The translations under genes were made by a program, and so were the position numbers. Positions 7,293 to 18,606 of a stretch of 64,000 nt of DNA are shown here, piece by piece; the stretch's first letter is position 1; each line of letters opens with the position of its first letter. This stretch comes from Rhizobiales bacterium CCH3-A5 (GTDB lineage: Bacteria > Pseudomonadota > Alphaproteobacteria > Rhizobiales > Beijerinckiaceae). The notes beneath the pieces were generated by a model. It saw only the letters and a list, made by a program, of their open reading frames with translations, had not been told where the DNA came from and made no database searches. The stretch is from contig LSIB01000044.1 in assembly GCA_001556025.1 (NCBI GenBank), forward strand, positions 7,907 through 71,906, written 5' to 3'.

Positions 7293-8171
7293 TCAGGCGG
7301 GCGCGTCGATCATCTCGATCGAGACGCCGACGCTGAGGCCCAGGAACGAGCCGGTCAGCCCTGTGAAACTGCCCGAGACAGGCGAGGCGTCCTCGGGCAC
7401 GCGCGCCACGGCGACACGCAGCAACTGGCGGTCGGCGACCAGGTCGTTGGTCGGATCGAACTCGACCCATCCATCCCCTGGAATGAAGACGTCGGCCCAA
7501 GCATGCGTCAGCCCCACAGCCGAGACCAGCCCGGCAGCGTCCGGGGAGCGATCATGGATGTAGCCGGTGACGAAACGCGCCGCGAAGCCCATCCGTCGCG
7601 CCAGTTCGATGAAAAGCCACGCATAGTCCCGGCAGGAGCCGGCGGCCTGCCTGATCGTGTCGGCGGGATGTTGCGTGCCCTCGTCATAGCGCAACGCATA
7701 GCTCAGGCTGGTGTAGATCCCATGTGCCAGGTCGCGCAGAAGATGACCTGAACCCTGTCCGATGCGCGCGCGAAAATCCGCCAGCCATTGGTCGAGAACC
7801 CCGTCGGGATCGGCGGCGGCGAGGTCGAGATAAGGCTGCAGCACGGCGCGCTCCGCCTCGCTGTAAACGACGCCGGTGATCGCGCCTGTCGTTTCGATCT
7901 CGGTCCGCGGCAGGGCCGAGCCGAAACGCTGGATGACCAGTTCACTGACGATGTCGAGCTTGTTGGCGACACCTGCGAAATTCGCGATCGCGACGGAGTT
8001 GCCATAGGCGTCGTGCATCCAACGCAGCCGCGCCTGCGGCGAGATTGTCAGCGCCGTATCGACGACGCGCAGATCGAAGGAATCGCGCGGCCGCAGCATC
8101 AGCCGGTGCGGCCCGAACTGGACCGGGCCGGCATAGCTGTAGGTCGTCGCATGGCGGATGCGCAGATACAT
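7293..8171 (-). CDS. Transglutaminase-like cysteine protease family protein
   Basis: A 292-aa protein with the bacterial transglutaminase N-terminal beta domain (MYLRIRHATTYSYAGPV, about 1-85), followed by a transglutaminase core. The catalytic Cys lies in AGSCRDYAWLF, the His in LTHAWADVF, and the Asp in WVEFDPTND. Bacterial members are mostly predicted proteases or amidases of unknown substrate. No signal peptide, so probably cytoplasmic. ATG 8171 has AGGA about 6 nt upstream and begins the conserved domain; an upstream in-frame ATG at 8237 lacks support. It converges on the kinase gene (10-bp gap). Confidence 0.88.
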   Translation of the reverse strand: MYLRIRHATTYSYAGPVQFGPHRLMLRPRDSFDLRVVDTALTISPQARLRWMHDAYGNSVAIANFAGVANKLDIVSELVIQRFGSALPRTEIETTGAITGVVYSEAERAVLQPYLDLAAADPDGVLDQWLADFRARIGQGSGHLLRDLAHGIYTSLSYALRYDEGTQHPADTIRQAAGSCRDYAWLFIELARRMGFAARFVTGYIHDRSPDAAGLVSAVGLTHAWADVFIPGDGWVEFDPTNDLVADRQLLRVAVARVPEDASPVSGSFTGLTGSFLGLSVGVSIEMIDAPA

Positions 8172-8228
8172 TGTGGTCCTCGGGAAACGGATCGCGTCCG
8201 CTAATGTGGAATGCCGGTATGACAGGCC

Positions 8229-8258
8229 AAAAAACAAGCCGCCCGAAGGCGGCTTTTA
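8229..8258 (-). terminator. Rho-independent terminator with TTCG tetraloop
   Basis: Stem AGCCGCC/GGCGGCT (8237-8243 with 8248-8254) around a TTCG loop on the minus strand, followed by TTGTTTTTT. It terminates the 92-aa gene (stop at 8333). Confidence 0.75.
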
Positions 8259-8332
8259 GAAGTGTCGCGCGAGGGAGCGCTGGAGTCTGAACGCCGGAAA
8301 CTCCGATGGGTTCCAGCCGCGCTCAAAAAATC

Positions 8333-8611
8333 TCAGCGCATGACATTGTCTGACGAGACGGTCAGGCGCGCCTGCTGAGAACTCGGAATGGCGCGCTTGA
8401 CGCTGGTCACGGTGCGCTGTCCCGGGTTGACGGCCGCGAACTGCGCATCCGTCGGGATGTTGCGTTCGATCTTTGCCTGCTCGACCGTGGTGGAGCTCTG
8501 ATCGGCGGGAACCTGGAGGCCGGCGCCCAAGGTCAGCGTCGCGACAGCGATGCCCATGAAGCCGAAGAAAAGGGTGGCGCGCTTGATGGGGGCAAGGCTG
8601 TTGGTCAACAT
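8333..8611 (-). CDS. 92-aa single-span membrane or exported protein, GSR target
   Basis: A small protein with an N-terminal hydrophobic segment (about residues 12-31, ATLFFGFMGIAVATLTLGAG) and a hydrophilic tail with no recognised domain. ATG 8611 has GGGAGAG upstream. An earlier in-frame ATG at 8656 would start only 9 bp from the -10 element and is less likely. A perfect EcfG-type promoter lies at 8665-8689 and a TTCG-loop terminator follows, so it appears to be a monocistronic stress gene. Function unknown. Confidence 0.7.
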   Translation of the reverse strand: MLTNSLAPIKRATLFFGFMGIAVATLTLGAGLQVPADQSSTTVEQAKIERNIPTDAQFAAVNPGQRTVTSVKRAIPSSQQARLTVSSDNVMR

Positions 8612-8664
8612 CTGTCTCTCCCGTCGCCGTGACCGGCCGCCAAAGGCCGGTTTCATGGGGAGTT

Positions 8665-8689
8665 AACGTCGATCCCAAGCATAGGTTCC
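8665..8689 (-). promoter_or_regulatory. EcfG-type promoter of the 92-aa gene
   Basis: Minus strand: GGAAC, 16 bp, CGTT, an exact consensus match. It lies 54 bp upstream of ATG 8611. Confidence 0.78.
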
Positions 8690-8756
8690 GTTTCGGGGCA
8701 TAGACGCCTTGGAAATGCCGGTTTCGTGAATATCGCCCCGTTTGCGCTGCCGGGGC

Positions 8757-10565
8757 TCAGGTCGCCGCGTCATTGGCGGCCTGCTTCGTCCGGAACAGGC
8801 GCCACAGGGATTTGCCGAGCCGTCGCGAGGTTAGCTGCGCTCCTGCAAGCCGTTTCTCCAGCGTGATCTTGCGGTCGTGATACTCTTCAAGACCCGGCCT
8901 GTGGCCGACGCTGATCACGGTCGCATGCGCCAGTTCGGCCTCGAGAAGTCCCAGGAGCGAGTTCTGGCTGTCCTCGTCGAGCGCCGAGGTCGCCTCGTCC
9001 ATGATGATGATGTCGGGCCGCTGGATGACGAGCCTGGCGAAGGCGACGCGCTGGCGTTCGCCGCCCGAGAGGATGCGATCCCACGCGTCGGTCTCGTCGA
9101 GGCGCCTGGCCATGTAGCCCAGGCCGCAACGCTTCAGCGCGGCGACGATGACCTCGTCCTTCACCGGCAGTTCGGCCTCCGGATAGAGCAGCACCGTGCG
9201 CAGCGAGCCGATCGGCAGATAGGGTTTCTGCGGCACGAAGGCCATGGACTTGCCGCGGGGTACGGTGATCGAGCCCGAGCCCCAGGGCCAAAGGCCCGCC
9301 AGCGCCCGGATCAGCGTGCTCTTGCCGGTGCCGCTCTCGCCGACGATCAGCACCTTCTCGCCGAGCCCGATCACGGTCGAGGCGTCGGTGATCACGGCCC
9401 GGCCGTTGCTGTGGGCGATCGAGAGGTTCTCCAGATGGATCGCGCCGTCCTCGCTTTCGCCGAGCTGGATACGGGTGTCGCCTTCCATGATCGTGCCGAG
9501 ATCAAGCGCCTCGAGCGCCTCCTGCAATTCATCGACGCGGCTGACGGAGGCGAACCACTCCGCCAGCCTGACGAAATTGTCGACGAACCAGATCAGCGCC
9601 GCCTGCACGGCGCTGAACGCGGCGACGACCTGCATCACTGCGCCGAGCGTCACCTCGCCCGACAGATATTTCGGCGCGATCAGCAGCAGCGGCACGATCG
9701 GGAAGAGCGCGCCGTTGGTGTTGAGCACCAGCGCGATCACGCCCTGCTGACGGATGACCCTCAGCCATGCGGCGACGACGCGCCCATAGTTTTCGCCAAC
9801 CGAGGCGCGCTCGTCCGCGTCGCCTTTGATCAGTGCGATGCTCTCGGCGTTCTCGCGCAAGCGCGTCATCTCGGCCCGGAACTGCGCTTCGGCCTCGTTC
9901 TTGGCCGAAATCTTCCCGACAAGCGGCCGACCGGCGAAATAGGCGGCGAGCGAGGCGATGACGGCGTAAAGAATCGCCGCGAGCGCCATGTAGCTCGGAA
10001 TCACGATCGCGACGCCGCCGAGCGTGAACGAGGCCGAGCCCGCGACGTGCCACAGGATCGCGGCGAAAGTCGCGGCTGTGACGGCCGCGCTGATCAGCCC
10101 GATCGCGAACTCGACCAGCGGCTCGATCGCCAGCCGGACATCGTCGGCGATGCGGTATTCGGGCGCGGTTTGTTCCCTGGCGATGAATTGCAGCCGATAA
10201 TAGCGCTGGTCGGCGATCCACCAGCCCGCCAGCCGCCGCGTCATATACTCGCGCCAGCGCGTCTGCAGAAGCATCCGGCTGATCACCAGCGCCGATAGTG
10301 TCAGCGACGACACGACGACCAGCAGCGGCAGCCAGGCGACCACGCTCCAGACGGTCGCGGCGTTGCGCGTCTCCAGCGCGTCGAAGAACAGCCGGTTCCA
10401 GGTATTGACGCCGACAGCGGTCGCGATCTGCGCGGCGACGAAGGCCAGCACCGTCAGCGTCAGGAACCAGGCCCGCCAGCGCGTCGGCCCGCTCCAGAAC
10501 GGCAGGGCGACCGCGAAGAAACGGCGCATCCGCGAGCGCGCCGGGAGGCTTGGCTGGTCGGTCAT
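8757..10565 (-). CDS. SbmA/BacA-like ABC transporter, fused permease-ATPase
   Basis: A 602-aa half-transporter of the ABCD/SbmA-BacA-related type (like E. coli YddA or mycobacterial Rv1819c). The N-terminal membrane domain (about 20-330) carries TWNRLFFDALETRN- and WWIADQRYYRLQ-type motifs of this family. The nucleotide-binding domain has Walker A GESGTGKST, signature LSGGERQR and Walker B IIIMDEATSALD. It probably works as a homodimer in the inner membrane. Related proteins move peptides, cobalamin or very-long-chain lipids; the substrate here is unknown. A weak EcfG-like site (10630-10655) lies upstream. Confidence 0.9.
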   Translation of the reverse strand: MTDQPSLPARSRMRRFFAVALPFWSGPTRWRAWFLTLTVLAFVAAQIATAVGVNTWNRLFFDALETRNAATVWSVVAWLPLLVVVSSLTLSALVISRMLLQTRWREYMTRRLAGWWIADQRYYRLQFIAREQTAPEYRIADDVRLAIEPLVEFAIGLISAAVTAATFAAILWHVAGSASFTLGGVAIVIPSYMALAAILYAVIASLAAYFAGRPLVGKISAKNEAEAQFRAEMTRLRENAESIALIKGDADERASVGENYGRVVAAWLRVIRQQGVIALVLNTNGALFPIVPLLLIAPKYLSGEVTLGAVMQVVAAFSAVQAALIWFVDNFVRLAEWFASVSRVDELQEALEALDLGTIMEGDTRIQLGESEDGAIHLENLSIAHSNGRAVITDASTVIGLGEKVLIVGESGTGKSTLIRALAGLWPWGSGSITVPRGKSMAFVPQKPYLPIGSLRTVLLYPEAELPVKDEVIVAALKRCGLGYMARRLDETDAWDRILSGGERQRVAFARLVIQRPDIIIMDEATSALDEDSQNSLLGLLEAELAHATVISVGHRPGLEEYHDRKITLEKRLAGAQLTSRRLGKSLWRLFRTKQAANDAAT

Positions 10566-10629
10566 GCGCGCGGGGCTCCAGAAATCATGACGGCGCGGAT
10601 CGTGGCGGCGGCGTCAGACGCGCGATCTG

Positions 10630-10655
10630 AACCGCGCAACGCCGCCATAGGTTCC
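10630..10655 (-). promoter_or_regulatory. Weak EcfG-like site before the ABC transporter
   Basis: Minus strand: GGAAC, 17 bp, GGTT, about 65 bp upstream of the transporter start. The first -10 base deviates from consensus. Confidence 0.3.
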
Positions 10656-10783
10656 TTCGCAAAGCCCCTGCATGCCAGCATAATGTTGCAATGCACAAGT
10701 CTCGAGACTACGTCATTTGATCTTGAGCCCGATGCCGGAAGGCTGGCAATCTGCCGGGCGGTTCGGGGGAAGGGCGTCGAGGT

Positions 10784-11539
10784 ATGGCGGTGAGCGCGAA
10801 GGAGAGCCGTCTCGGCGTGCCGTGCCTGGCCTGCCCGCTGCGGCTGAAGCCGGCTTTCAAGGACAAGCCCGACGATGAGGTCCGTTTCATCCAGGCGATG
10901 AAGGTCGATCACCGCCTGGTTCAGGCCGGCGGCGACATCATCCATCCGGGTCAGGAGGACGCCGAACTCTACACGCTCTTCTCCGGCTGGGCTTTCCGCT
11001 ACAAGTCGCTGCCGGATGGTCGCCGCCAGATCCTGAACTTCCTGCTTCCCGGAGACCTTGTGGGCTTGCAGGCCTCGCTGCTAAGTGCCGCCCAGCACGG
11101 CATCGAGGCGCTGACCGATGTCGAGCTTTGCGTGTTTCCGCGCAAGCGCGTCTGGGATTTGTTCGTGCGCATGCCGAGCCTGTCCTACGAGATCGCCTGG
11201 CTCGGTTCGCGCGAGGAGAGCCTGATCGACGAGAACCTGACCTCGGTCGGCCAGCGCAGCGCCAGCGAGCGTATCGCCGCCATGGTGATCTCGCTCTATC
11301 GCCGCGCCGATGCGCTCGGCCTCGTGGTCGATGGCAGCTTTGCGTTTCCGTTGTCGCAGCAGCAGCTTGCCGACGCGCTCGGCCTGTCGCTCGTCCACAC
11401 CAGCAAGACCTGGTCGCGGCTGCGCCGGGCCGGGCTGTTCTCGATCGCCGGCGGCCGGCTGACGCTCATCAATCCGCGGCTGACGGCGCGGATGGCCTCG
11501 CTCTTCGAGCAGGAATTCCGGCCGCGCCCGCTGATCTGA
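10784..11539 (+). CDS. Crp/Fnr-family transcriptional regulator
   Basis: A 251-aa DNA-binding regulator with an N-terminal cyclic-nucleotide-like beta barrel (about 30-150) and a C-terminal winged helix. The recognition region is LSQQQLADALGLSLVHTSKT (about 188-207). The N-terminal CLACPLR pair (C14, C17) resembles part of the cysteine set of Fnr-like proteins, but the full four-cysteine Fe-S ligand set is not visible. The effector is therefore uncertain. An internal GTG eight bases later is a possible alternative start. Genes of this type are frequent in Bosea and Bradyrhizobium and respond to redox or stress signals. Confidence 0.88.
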   Translation: MAVSAKESRLGVPCLACPLRLKPAFKDKPDDEVRFIQAMKVDHRLVQAGGDIIHPGQEDAELYTLFSGWAFRYKSLPDGRRQILNFLLPGDLVGLQASLLSAAQHGIEALTDVELCVFPRKRVWDLFVRMPSLSYEIAWLGSREESLIDENLTSVGQRSASERIAAMVISLYRRADALGLVVDGSFAFPLSQQQLADALGLSLVHTSKTWSRLRRAGLFSIAGGRLTLINPRLTARMASLFEQEFRPRPLI

Positions 11540-11581
11540 CGCGCAGGCGCGCATTCGCTGAGGAATTGACCGGACCTGCAA

Positions 11582-11606
11582 GGAACTTACTGGACCTGAA
11601 AGCGTC
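11582..11606 (+). promoter_or_regulatory. Weak EcfG-like site before the PmtA-like gene
   Basis: Plus strand: GGAAC, 16 bp, CGTC. The last base deviates from the well-conserved GTT core, so this is only a candidate. Confidence 0.3.
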
Positions 11607-11682
11607 TTGACCCCATATGACAGGTCGGTAACGTCATGTTTCCGTCATTGTTGCTGCCCGTCGCAGCAGCGTCAGGGGTCAG

Positions 11683-12489
11683 ATGTCTCAACTTGTCCGG
11701 CAGGGGCGCGCGCGCCCGCTCTCGCTCTCGGCGCGGATTGGCCAGTCCAGCATGGCCACGCGCATCGAGGACGAGGTGCGCGTCACTGCGGCTGACCTCG
11801 TCGACAGCGTCGCCGAGGTCAGGCTGAAGGTCGCGGCCGTGCGCTACAAGGTCGAGGACGAGGTCCGCCATACGGCGGGCCGCCTCAAGACGCGCGTCAG
11901 CAAGGCTGCGGGCGAGGCGAAGAACAAGCTCGGCGACGAGGCCCGCTTCATCCGCTCCTGGCTCGACGCGCCGATGCGCACCGGCTCGGTGACGCCCTCG
12001 GGGCCGGCCCTTGCGCGCCGCATGGCGTCCTTCGTGGATCCCGACATTCCGGGCCCGGTGATCGAGATCGGCCCGGGTACCGGCCCGGTCACGGAAGCGC
12101 TCGTCGAGCGCGGCATCGACGAGGCGCGCCTGATCCTGGTCGAATACAGCGCTGAATTCTGCACGTTGCTGCGCCAGCGCTTTCCGCGCGCCATCGTGAT
12201 CCAGGGCGATGCCTATGCCCTGTCGACGACCTTGGCCGGTCATCTCGAAGGCAAGGCGGTCGCCGTCGTGTCCAGCCTGCCGCTGTTCTCTCGGCCGCCC
12301 GCGATGCGCAGCGCCTTCGCCCGCGACGCCTTCACCCTGCTGGTCGAGGGCGCGCCGCTGATCCAGTTCACCTATTCGGTGATCTCGCCGGTGCCGCGCA
12401 AGGGCTCGGGGCTGAAGGCCTTCGTCTCCGACTGGGTCCTGCGCAACATCCCGCCGGCTCGCGTCTGGGTCTACCGTCGCGCGAACTGA
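11683..12489 (+). CDS. PmtA-like SAM-dependent (phospholipid) methyltransferase with amphipathic N-terminus
   Basis: A 268-aa protein. Residues about 90-268 resemble rhizobial PmtA phospholipid N-methyltransferases and the related rRNA adenine methylase fold. RSWLDAPMRTGSVTPSGPAL is the typical PmtA lead-in, EIGPGTGPVTEAL is SAM motif I, and LVEYSAEF carries the acidic residue binding the ribose. Unusually, residues 25-90 form a charged amphipathic helix with repeated (E/G)DE(V/A)R units, before the usual PmtA start. AGGGG about 6 nt before ATG 11683 supports the long form; ATG 11752 is an alternative. Substrate inferred only; phosphatidylethanolamine is the family precedent. Confidence 0.75.
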   Translation: MSQLVRQGRARPLSLSARIGQSSMATRIEDEVRVTAADLVDSVAEVRLKVAAVRYKVEDEVRHTAGRLKTRVSKAAGEAKNKLGDEARFIRSWLDAPMRTGSVTPSGPALARRMASFVDPDIPGPVIEIGPGTGPVTEALVERGIDEARLILVEYSAEFCTLLRQRFPRAIVIQGDAYALSTTLAGHLEGKAVAVVSSLPLFSRPPAMRSAFARDAFTLLVEGAPLIQFTYSVISPVPRKGSGLKAFVSDWVLRNIPPARVWVYRRAN

Positions 12490-12583
12490 AGCCGGGCTTT
12501 GCTCGCAAGCGCATGTCAGAACGCCTCTGCGCTGTCTCTCGCATCGCATTGACGCAGCGCTGCTTTCCATAACGAATCGCCAA

Positions 12584-12609
12584 GGAACAGAATCGTCGGG
12601 CCGGGCGTC
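12584..12609 (+). promoter_or_regulatory. Weak EcfG-like site before the frameshifted membrane gene
   Basis: Plus strand: GGAAC, 17 bp, CGTC, ending 26 bp before ATG 12636. It shows the same CGTC variant as the site at 11582. Confidence 0.35.
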
Positions 12610-12635
12610 TACCAGCATCAACTCTGGAGACCGAC

Positions 12636-13567
12636 ATGGCCGATACCTACACCCCCCGCTCGCTCGGCGACGCCGATGCGCCGCATCTTTCGCCCGCCCT
12701 GCCGTCCGAGGACGCGCGCACTGTTCTGTTGAATCAGATTTCGTGGGGTGCGGTTCTGGCCGGCGTCGCGGTCGCGCTGGTTCTGAACATTCTGCTCAAC
12801 CTGCTTGGCGTCGGGATGGGTGCTGCGACCCTCAACCCCGTCTCCGGCGACAACCCGACAGCCGCTTCGTTCTCGATCGGTGCGGCCGCATGGTGGACCG
12901 TGGCAGGCCTGCTCTCCTCGCTCGCGGGCGGCTATGTCGCAGGTCGTCTGGCCGGAAAGCCTGTCGAAAGCACGGCCGGCTGGCATGGGCTGATCTCGTG
13001 GGCGATGACGACGATCGTGATCTTCTATCTTCTGACCACCGCCGTCGGCAGCATCGTCGGGGGGCCTATGCCGGCCTCAGCAGCGCCGTGGGCGGCCTTG
13101 GCCGTGGCGCTGCAACCGTTGCCCAGAGCGCGGTGCCGGCGCTCTCGCAGGCGACCGACCCGTTCGCCTCGATCGAGCGCTCGGTGCGCGACGCGACGGG
13201 GGGCAATGATCCCGCCGCATTGCGCGACACGGCCGTCTCTGCGATGCGCGCCGCGATGACGGGAGACGCGGCCCAGCAACAGGAGGCGCGCGAGCGCGCC
13301 GCACAGGCGCTGGCCCGGGCGCAGAATGTCTCGATCGAGGAGGCCCGCACCCGCGTCGCTCAGTATGAGGCGCAGTATCGCCAGACCGTGGAAGAGGCCA
13401 AGCGTCAGGCCTCGCAGGCTGCCGAGATCACCGCCAAGGCGGTTTCGCGCGGCTCGCTTTTGGCCGTGATCGCGCTGGCGCTCGGCGCCATGGCGGCCTG
13501 GTTCGGCGGCCGTCGTGGCGCCGTCGATCCCACGCTGACCTCGGGACGCCTACGCGCGTCGATCTGA
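12636..13567 (+). pseudogene. Frameshifted membrane protein (often annotated PhnA-like)
   Basis: The N-terminal part (MADTYTPRSLGDADAPHLSP, then membrane segments around WGAVLAGVAVALVLNILLNL and TVAGLLSSLAGGYVAGRLAG) runs in one frame to a G6 tract at 13059-13064. Beyond it, sensible protein (AYAGLSSAVGGLGRGAATVA, then a Glu/Arg/Ala-rich helix and a last membrane segment LLAVIALALGAMAAWFGG) continues in the frame shifted by one base. A seventh G would restore a protein of about 310 aa. GGAG lies 6-7 nt before ATG 12636. It could be a true lesion, a phase-variable tract or a sequencing error. Read strictly, the first frame ends at 13259. Function unknown. Confidence 0.75.
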
Positions 13568-13597
13568 GATCGGCGGATCGCACTGACCGGCATCCGA

Positions 13598-13628
13598 CGA
13601 CCCCGGCCTCGCGCCGGGGTCGCTTGTT
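13598..13628 (+). terminator. Hairpin terminator after the frameshifted gene
   Basis: A 10-bp stem (13598-13607 with 13613-13622) and a 5-nt loop, followed by CTTGTTT. It lies 31 bp after the stop at 13567. Confidence 0.55.
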
Positions 13629-13704
13629 TCTGCACCGACCCGCTTGACCCGGCGGGAGCGAGGCCGTCCTCTTGCCGCCATACGCGGCGAGAGGACTTCT
13701 GGAA

Positions 13705-14637
13705 GTGACCGATATCGCGCGGCTCGTCCGCGACATCGCCGATGCGATGGCCGTGGCTCCCGAGCGCGGCGAGGTCGCGACCTATATCCCGCCGCTCGCG
13801 AAGGTCGATCCCGGCCGCTTCGGCATCTGCGTCGTTCTGGCGGACGGGACGGCCCATGCCGCCGGCGACGCCGACGAACCCTTCTCGATCCAGAGCGTCT
13901 CGAAGGTTTTCGCGTTGACGCAGGCACTTGGCAAGATCGGCGACACGCTCTGGCGGCGCGTAGGCCGGGAGCCGTCGGGCACGGCCTTCAACTCCATCGT
14001 CCAGCTCGAGCGCGAGCAGGGCATTCCGCGCAATCCCTTCATCAACGCCGGTGCGCTCGTCGTCGCCGACGTCAACCTCGCCGGCCACGAGCCGCGCGTC
14101 GCCATCGGCGAGCTTCTGCGCTTCGTGCGCTATCTCGCCGACGACGATGCGATCACCATCGACGAACATGTCGCCCGCGCCGAGCAGCAGACGGGCTTCC
14201 GTAACGTCGCGCTGGCGAATTACATGAAGTCGTTCGGCAACATTCAGCACCCGCCGGAACTGACGCTCGGCGTCTATTTCCACCAATGCGCCATCGCCAT
14301 GAGCTGCCGCCAACTCGCCATGGCCGGGCGCTACCTGATGCATGGCGGGCTGCTGGAGCCGGGCGGCCCGCGCGTTGTCTCGGGCCAACGAGCGCGCCGC
14401 ATCAACGCGCTGATGCTGACCTGCGGCCACTACGACGCCTCGGGCGATTTCGCCTTCAAGGTTGGTTTGCCGGGAAAATCCGGCGTCGGCGGCGGCATCC
14501 TCGCGATTGCGCCGGGGAAAGCATCGATAGCGGTCTGGTCCCCGGGGCTGAACGCCAACGGCAACTCGATGCTGGGCACGCAGGCGCTGGAGCGTCTGGC
14601 CGAGGCGACGGGGTGGTCGGTCTTCGGCTCCGGCTGA
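13705..14637 (+). CDS. glsA: Glutaminase
   Basis: Hydrolyses L-glutamine to glutamate and ammonia; a serine-dependent beta-lactamase-like fold. The visible motifs fit: catalytic SxxK in [31 protein letters not shown], and the C-terminal [11 protein letters not shown] loop. At GTG 13705 the protein is 310 aa, matching the usual length of about 308. A TTG at 13672 would add 11 unconserved residues. It lies upstream of and convergent with gyrB (33-bp gap). No dedicated regulator is visible. Confidence 0.93.
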   Translation: MTDIARLVRDIADAMAVAPERGEVATYIPPLAKVDPGRFGICVVLADGTAHAAGDADEPFSIQSVSKVFALTQALGKIGDTLWRRVGREPSGTAFNSIVQLEREQGIPRNPFINAGALVVADVNLAGHEPRVAIGELLRFVRYLADDDAITIDEHVARAEQQTGFRNVALANYMKSFGNIQHPPELTLGVYFHQCAIAMSCRQLAMAGRYLMHGGLLEPGGPRVVSGQRARRINALMLTCGHYDASGDFAFKVGLPGKSGVGGGILAIAPGKASIAVWSPGLNANGNSMLGTQALERLAEATGWSVFGSG

Positions 14638-14670
14638 TCGGCTGGAGCGAGTCCGGAGCCCCGGCCGCTT

Positions 14671-17145
<2,475 letters not shown>

Positions 17146-17244
17146 TCACGAATATAGACGTTCAGTGCGGCTTTTTCACGCGCATGCGCGTGCGTGCGCG
17201 AGGCCGTGCGGTTTCGACTGCAAACCCCTTTGCGGACTGCGCTT

Positions 17245-18411
17245 TCAGCGCCGCTCGAAATCCCGATGGACATCATGGGTGACGATGCCTTCGCCGTCCG
17301 GCGGTATCACCAGCCAGTCCTTGCGGGTCAGCGTCTGGCGGGTGTCTTCATAGCCGGAATGCCAGTGCTCCTTCATCGAGGTGCGCGAGAACTCGTGGTC
17401 CTTGGCATGGCTCTCATAGGATTTTTGCTGGTAGATCAGTTGCAGGATGGTGTGCTCCGGGATCAGCGCCAGCGCGTCGCGCAGGCTGCGGTCCTCCTCG
17501 CTCAGGCTGGCGTCGGGAATATGCGTCAGCGCCCTGTGCGCCTGCTTCTTCCAGCCCTGCAATTGCTGAAAAAGGTCGGTCGTGTAGCGCGTGCGCGAGG
17601 AGTACATGATGTCCTTGTGCCGTCCCATCACGTCCTGCATCGTGCGCGGCATCGGGCCGCGTGACGAGAACAGGTCGACCTGGAAGATCAGCGAGTTGAG
17701 CGTGTCCTCCTGGTTGAGCAGGTGCTGGAGCGGCGTGTTGGAGACGATGCCGCCATCCCAGTAATGCTCGGTGCCGATCTGCACGGTCGGGAAGGCCGGC
17801 GGCAGCGCGCCAGAGGCCATCACATGCTCGGGCGTGATCGCCTCCAGCGTATTGTCGAAATAGACGAAATTGCCCGACAGCGCGTTGACCGCGCCGACCG
17901 AGAAATGCACCGCCTTGGTGTTGATCAGGTCGAAATCGACCAGTTCCAACAGCGTCTCGCGAAGAGGAGAAGTGTCGTAGAAGCTCGTCGCGTCGGGCGC
18001 GCCGGCCGGCGCGAGCCAGGCGCTGGTGCGACGCGGCTCGAAGAAACCGGGCTGGCCTAGGATCGTGGTCAGAAGTGAGGACGTCGCGTTGCGGGCCTGG
18101 CGGAAGACGTCGCCCTCCGGTGTGAACCACCAGACCTTGCGGTCGGTGATGCGGTTCCAGAAGGTCTCCAGCCGCTCCAGCCTGCGCTCGCGCGGATTGC
18201 CGGCGATGATCGCCGAGTTGATCGCGCCGATCGAGACCCCGGAGACCCAGTCGGGCTCGATATCGGCCTCGTGCAGCGCCTGGTAGACGCCGGCCTGGTA
18301 GGCTCCGAGTGCGCCGCCGCCCTGCAGCACGAGCGCGACCCGGTCGCAGCGTTCGGGACGCCAGCCGAGATAGCGGCTTTCCGCGAGATCGAGGCCTATG
18401 GACGCGTTCAT
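17245..18411 (-). CDS. Patatin-like phospholipase/esterase (DUF3734 type)
   Basis: A 388-aa patatin-family hydrolase. The oxyanion loop is GGGALGAYQAG (about 31), the nucleophile elbow is GVSIG (about 59), and the dyad Asp lies in DGGIVSNTPL (about 217). A DUF3734-like C-terminal region follows (LTRKDWLVIPPDGEG). It is divergent from bdhA-adc. Patatin-like proteins are often adjacent to hydroxybutyrate genes in Rhizobiales and have been proposed to act in lipid or polyhydroxybutyrate turnover; the substrate is not evident from sequence. Confidence 0.88.
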   Translation of the reverse strand: MNASIGLDLAESRYLGWRPERCDRVALVLQGGGALGAYQAGVYQALHEADIEPDWVSGVSIGAINSAIIAGNPRERRLERLETFWNRITDRKVWWFTPEGDVFRQARNATSSLLTTILGQPGFFEPRRTSAWLAPAGAPDATSFYDTSPLRETLLELVDFDLINTKAVHFSVGAVNALSGNFVYFDNTLEAITPEHVMASGALPPAFPTVQIGTEHYWDGGIVSNTPLQHLLNQEDTLNSLIFQVDLFSSRGPMPRTMQDVMGRHKDIMYSSRTRYTTDLFQQLQGWKKQAHRALTHIPDASLSEEDRSLRDALALIPEHTILQLIYQQKSYESHAKDHEFSRTSMKEHWHSGYEDTRQTLTRKDWLVIPPDGEGIVTHDVHRDFERR

Positions 18412-18606
18412 GCTGCAGCGCTCCTCGAAACAACGGCAAGAAAACGCTTATTTCTGCGTGTTTTCCGGTGACACCCGTATGACGTCGCGGTCTCTTGCTG
18501 CGATGCGTCATCGCCATGTCAGGCAAGGGTCATCGCTCTGTCAGCATGCTGGCTCAGCACTTGCTGCAACGGGGCGTTCCGCGCGTCGGTTCGGGAGTAG
18601 ATCGGG

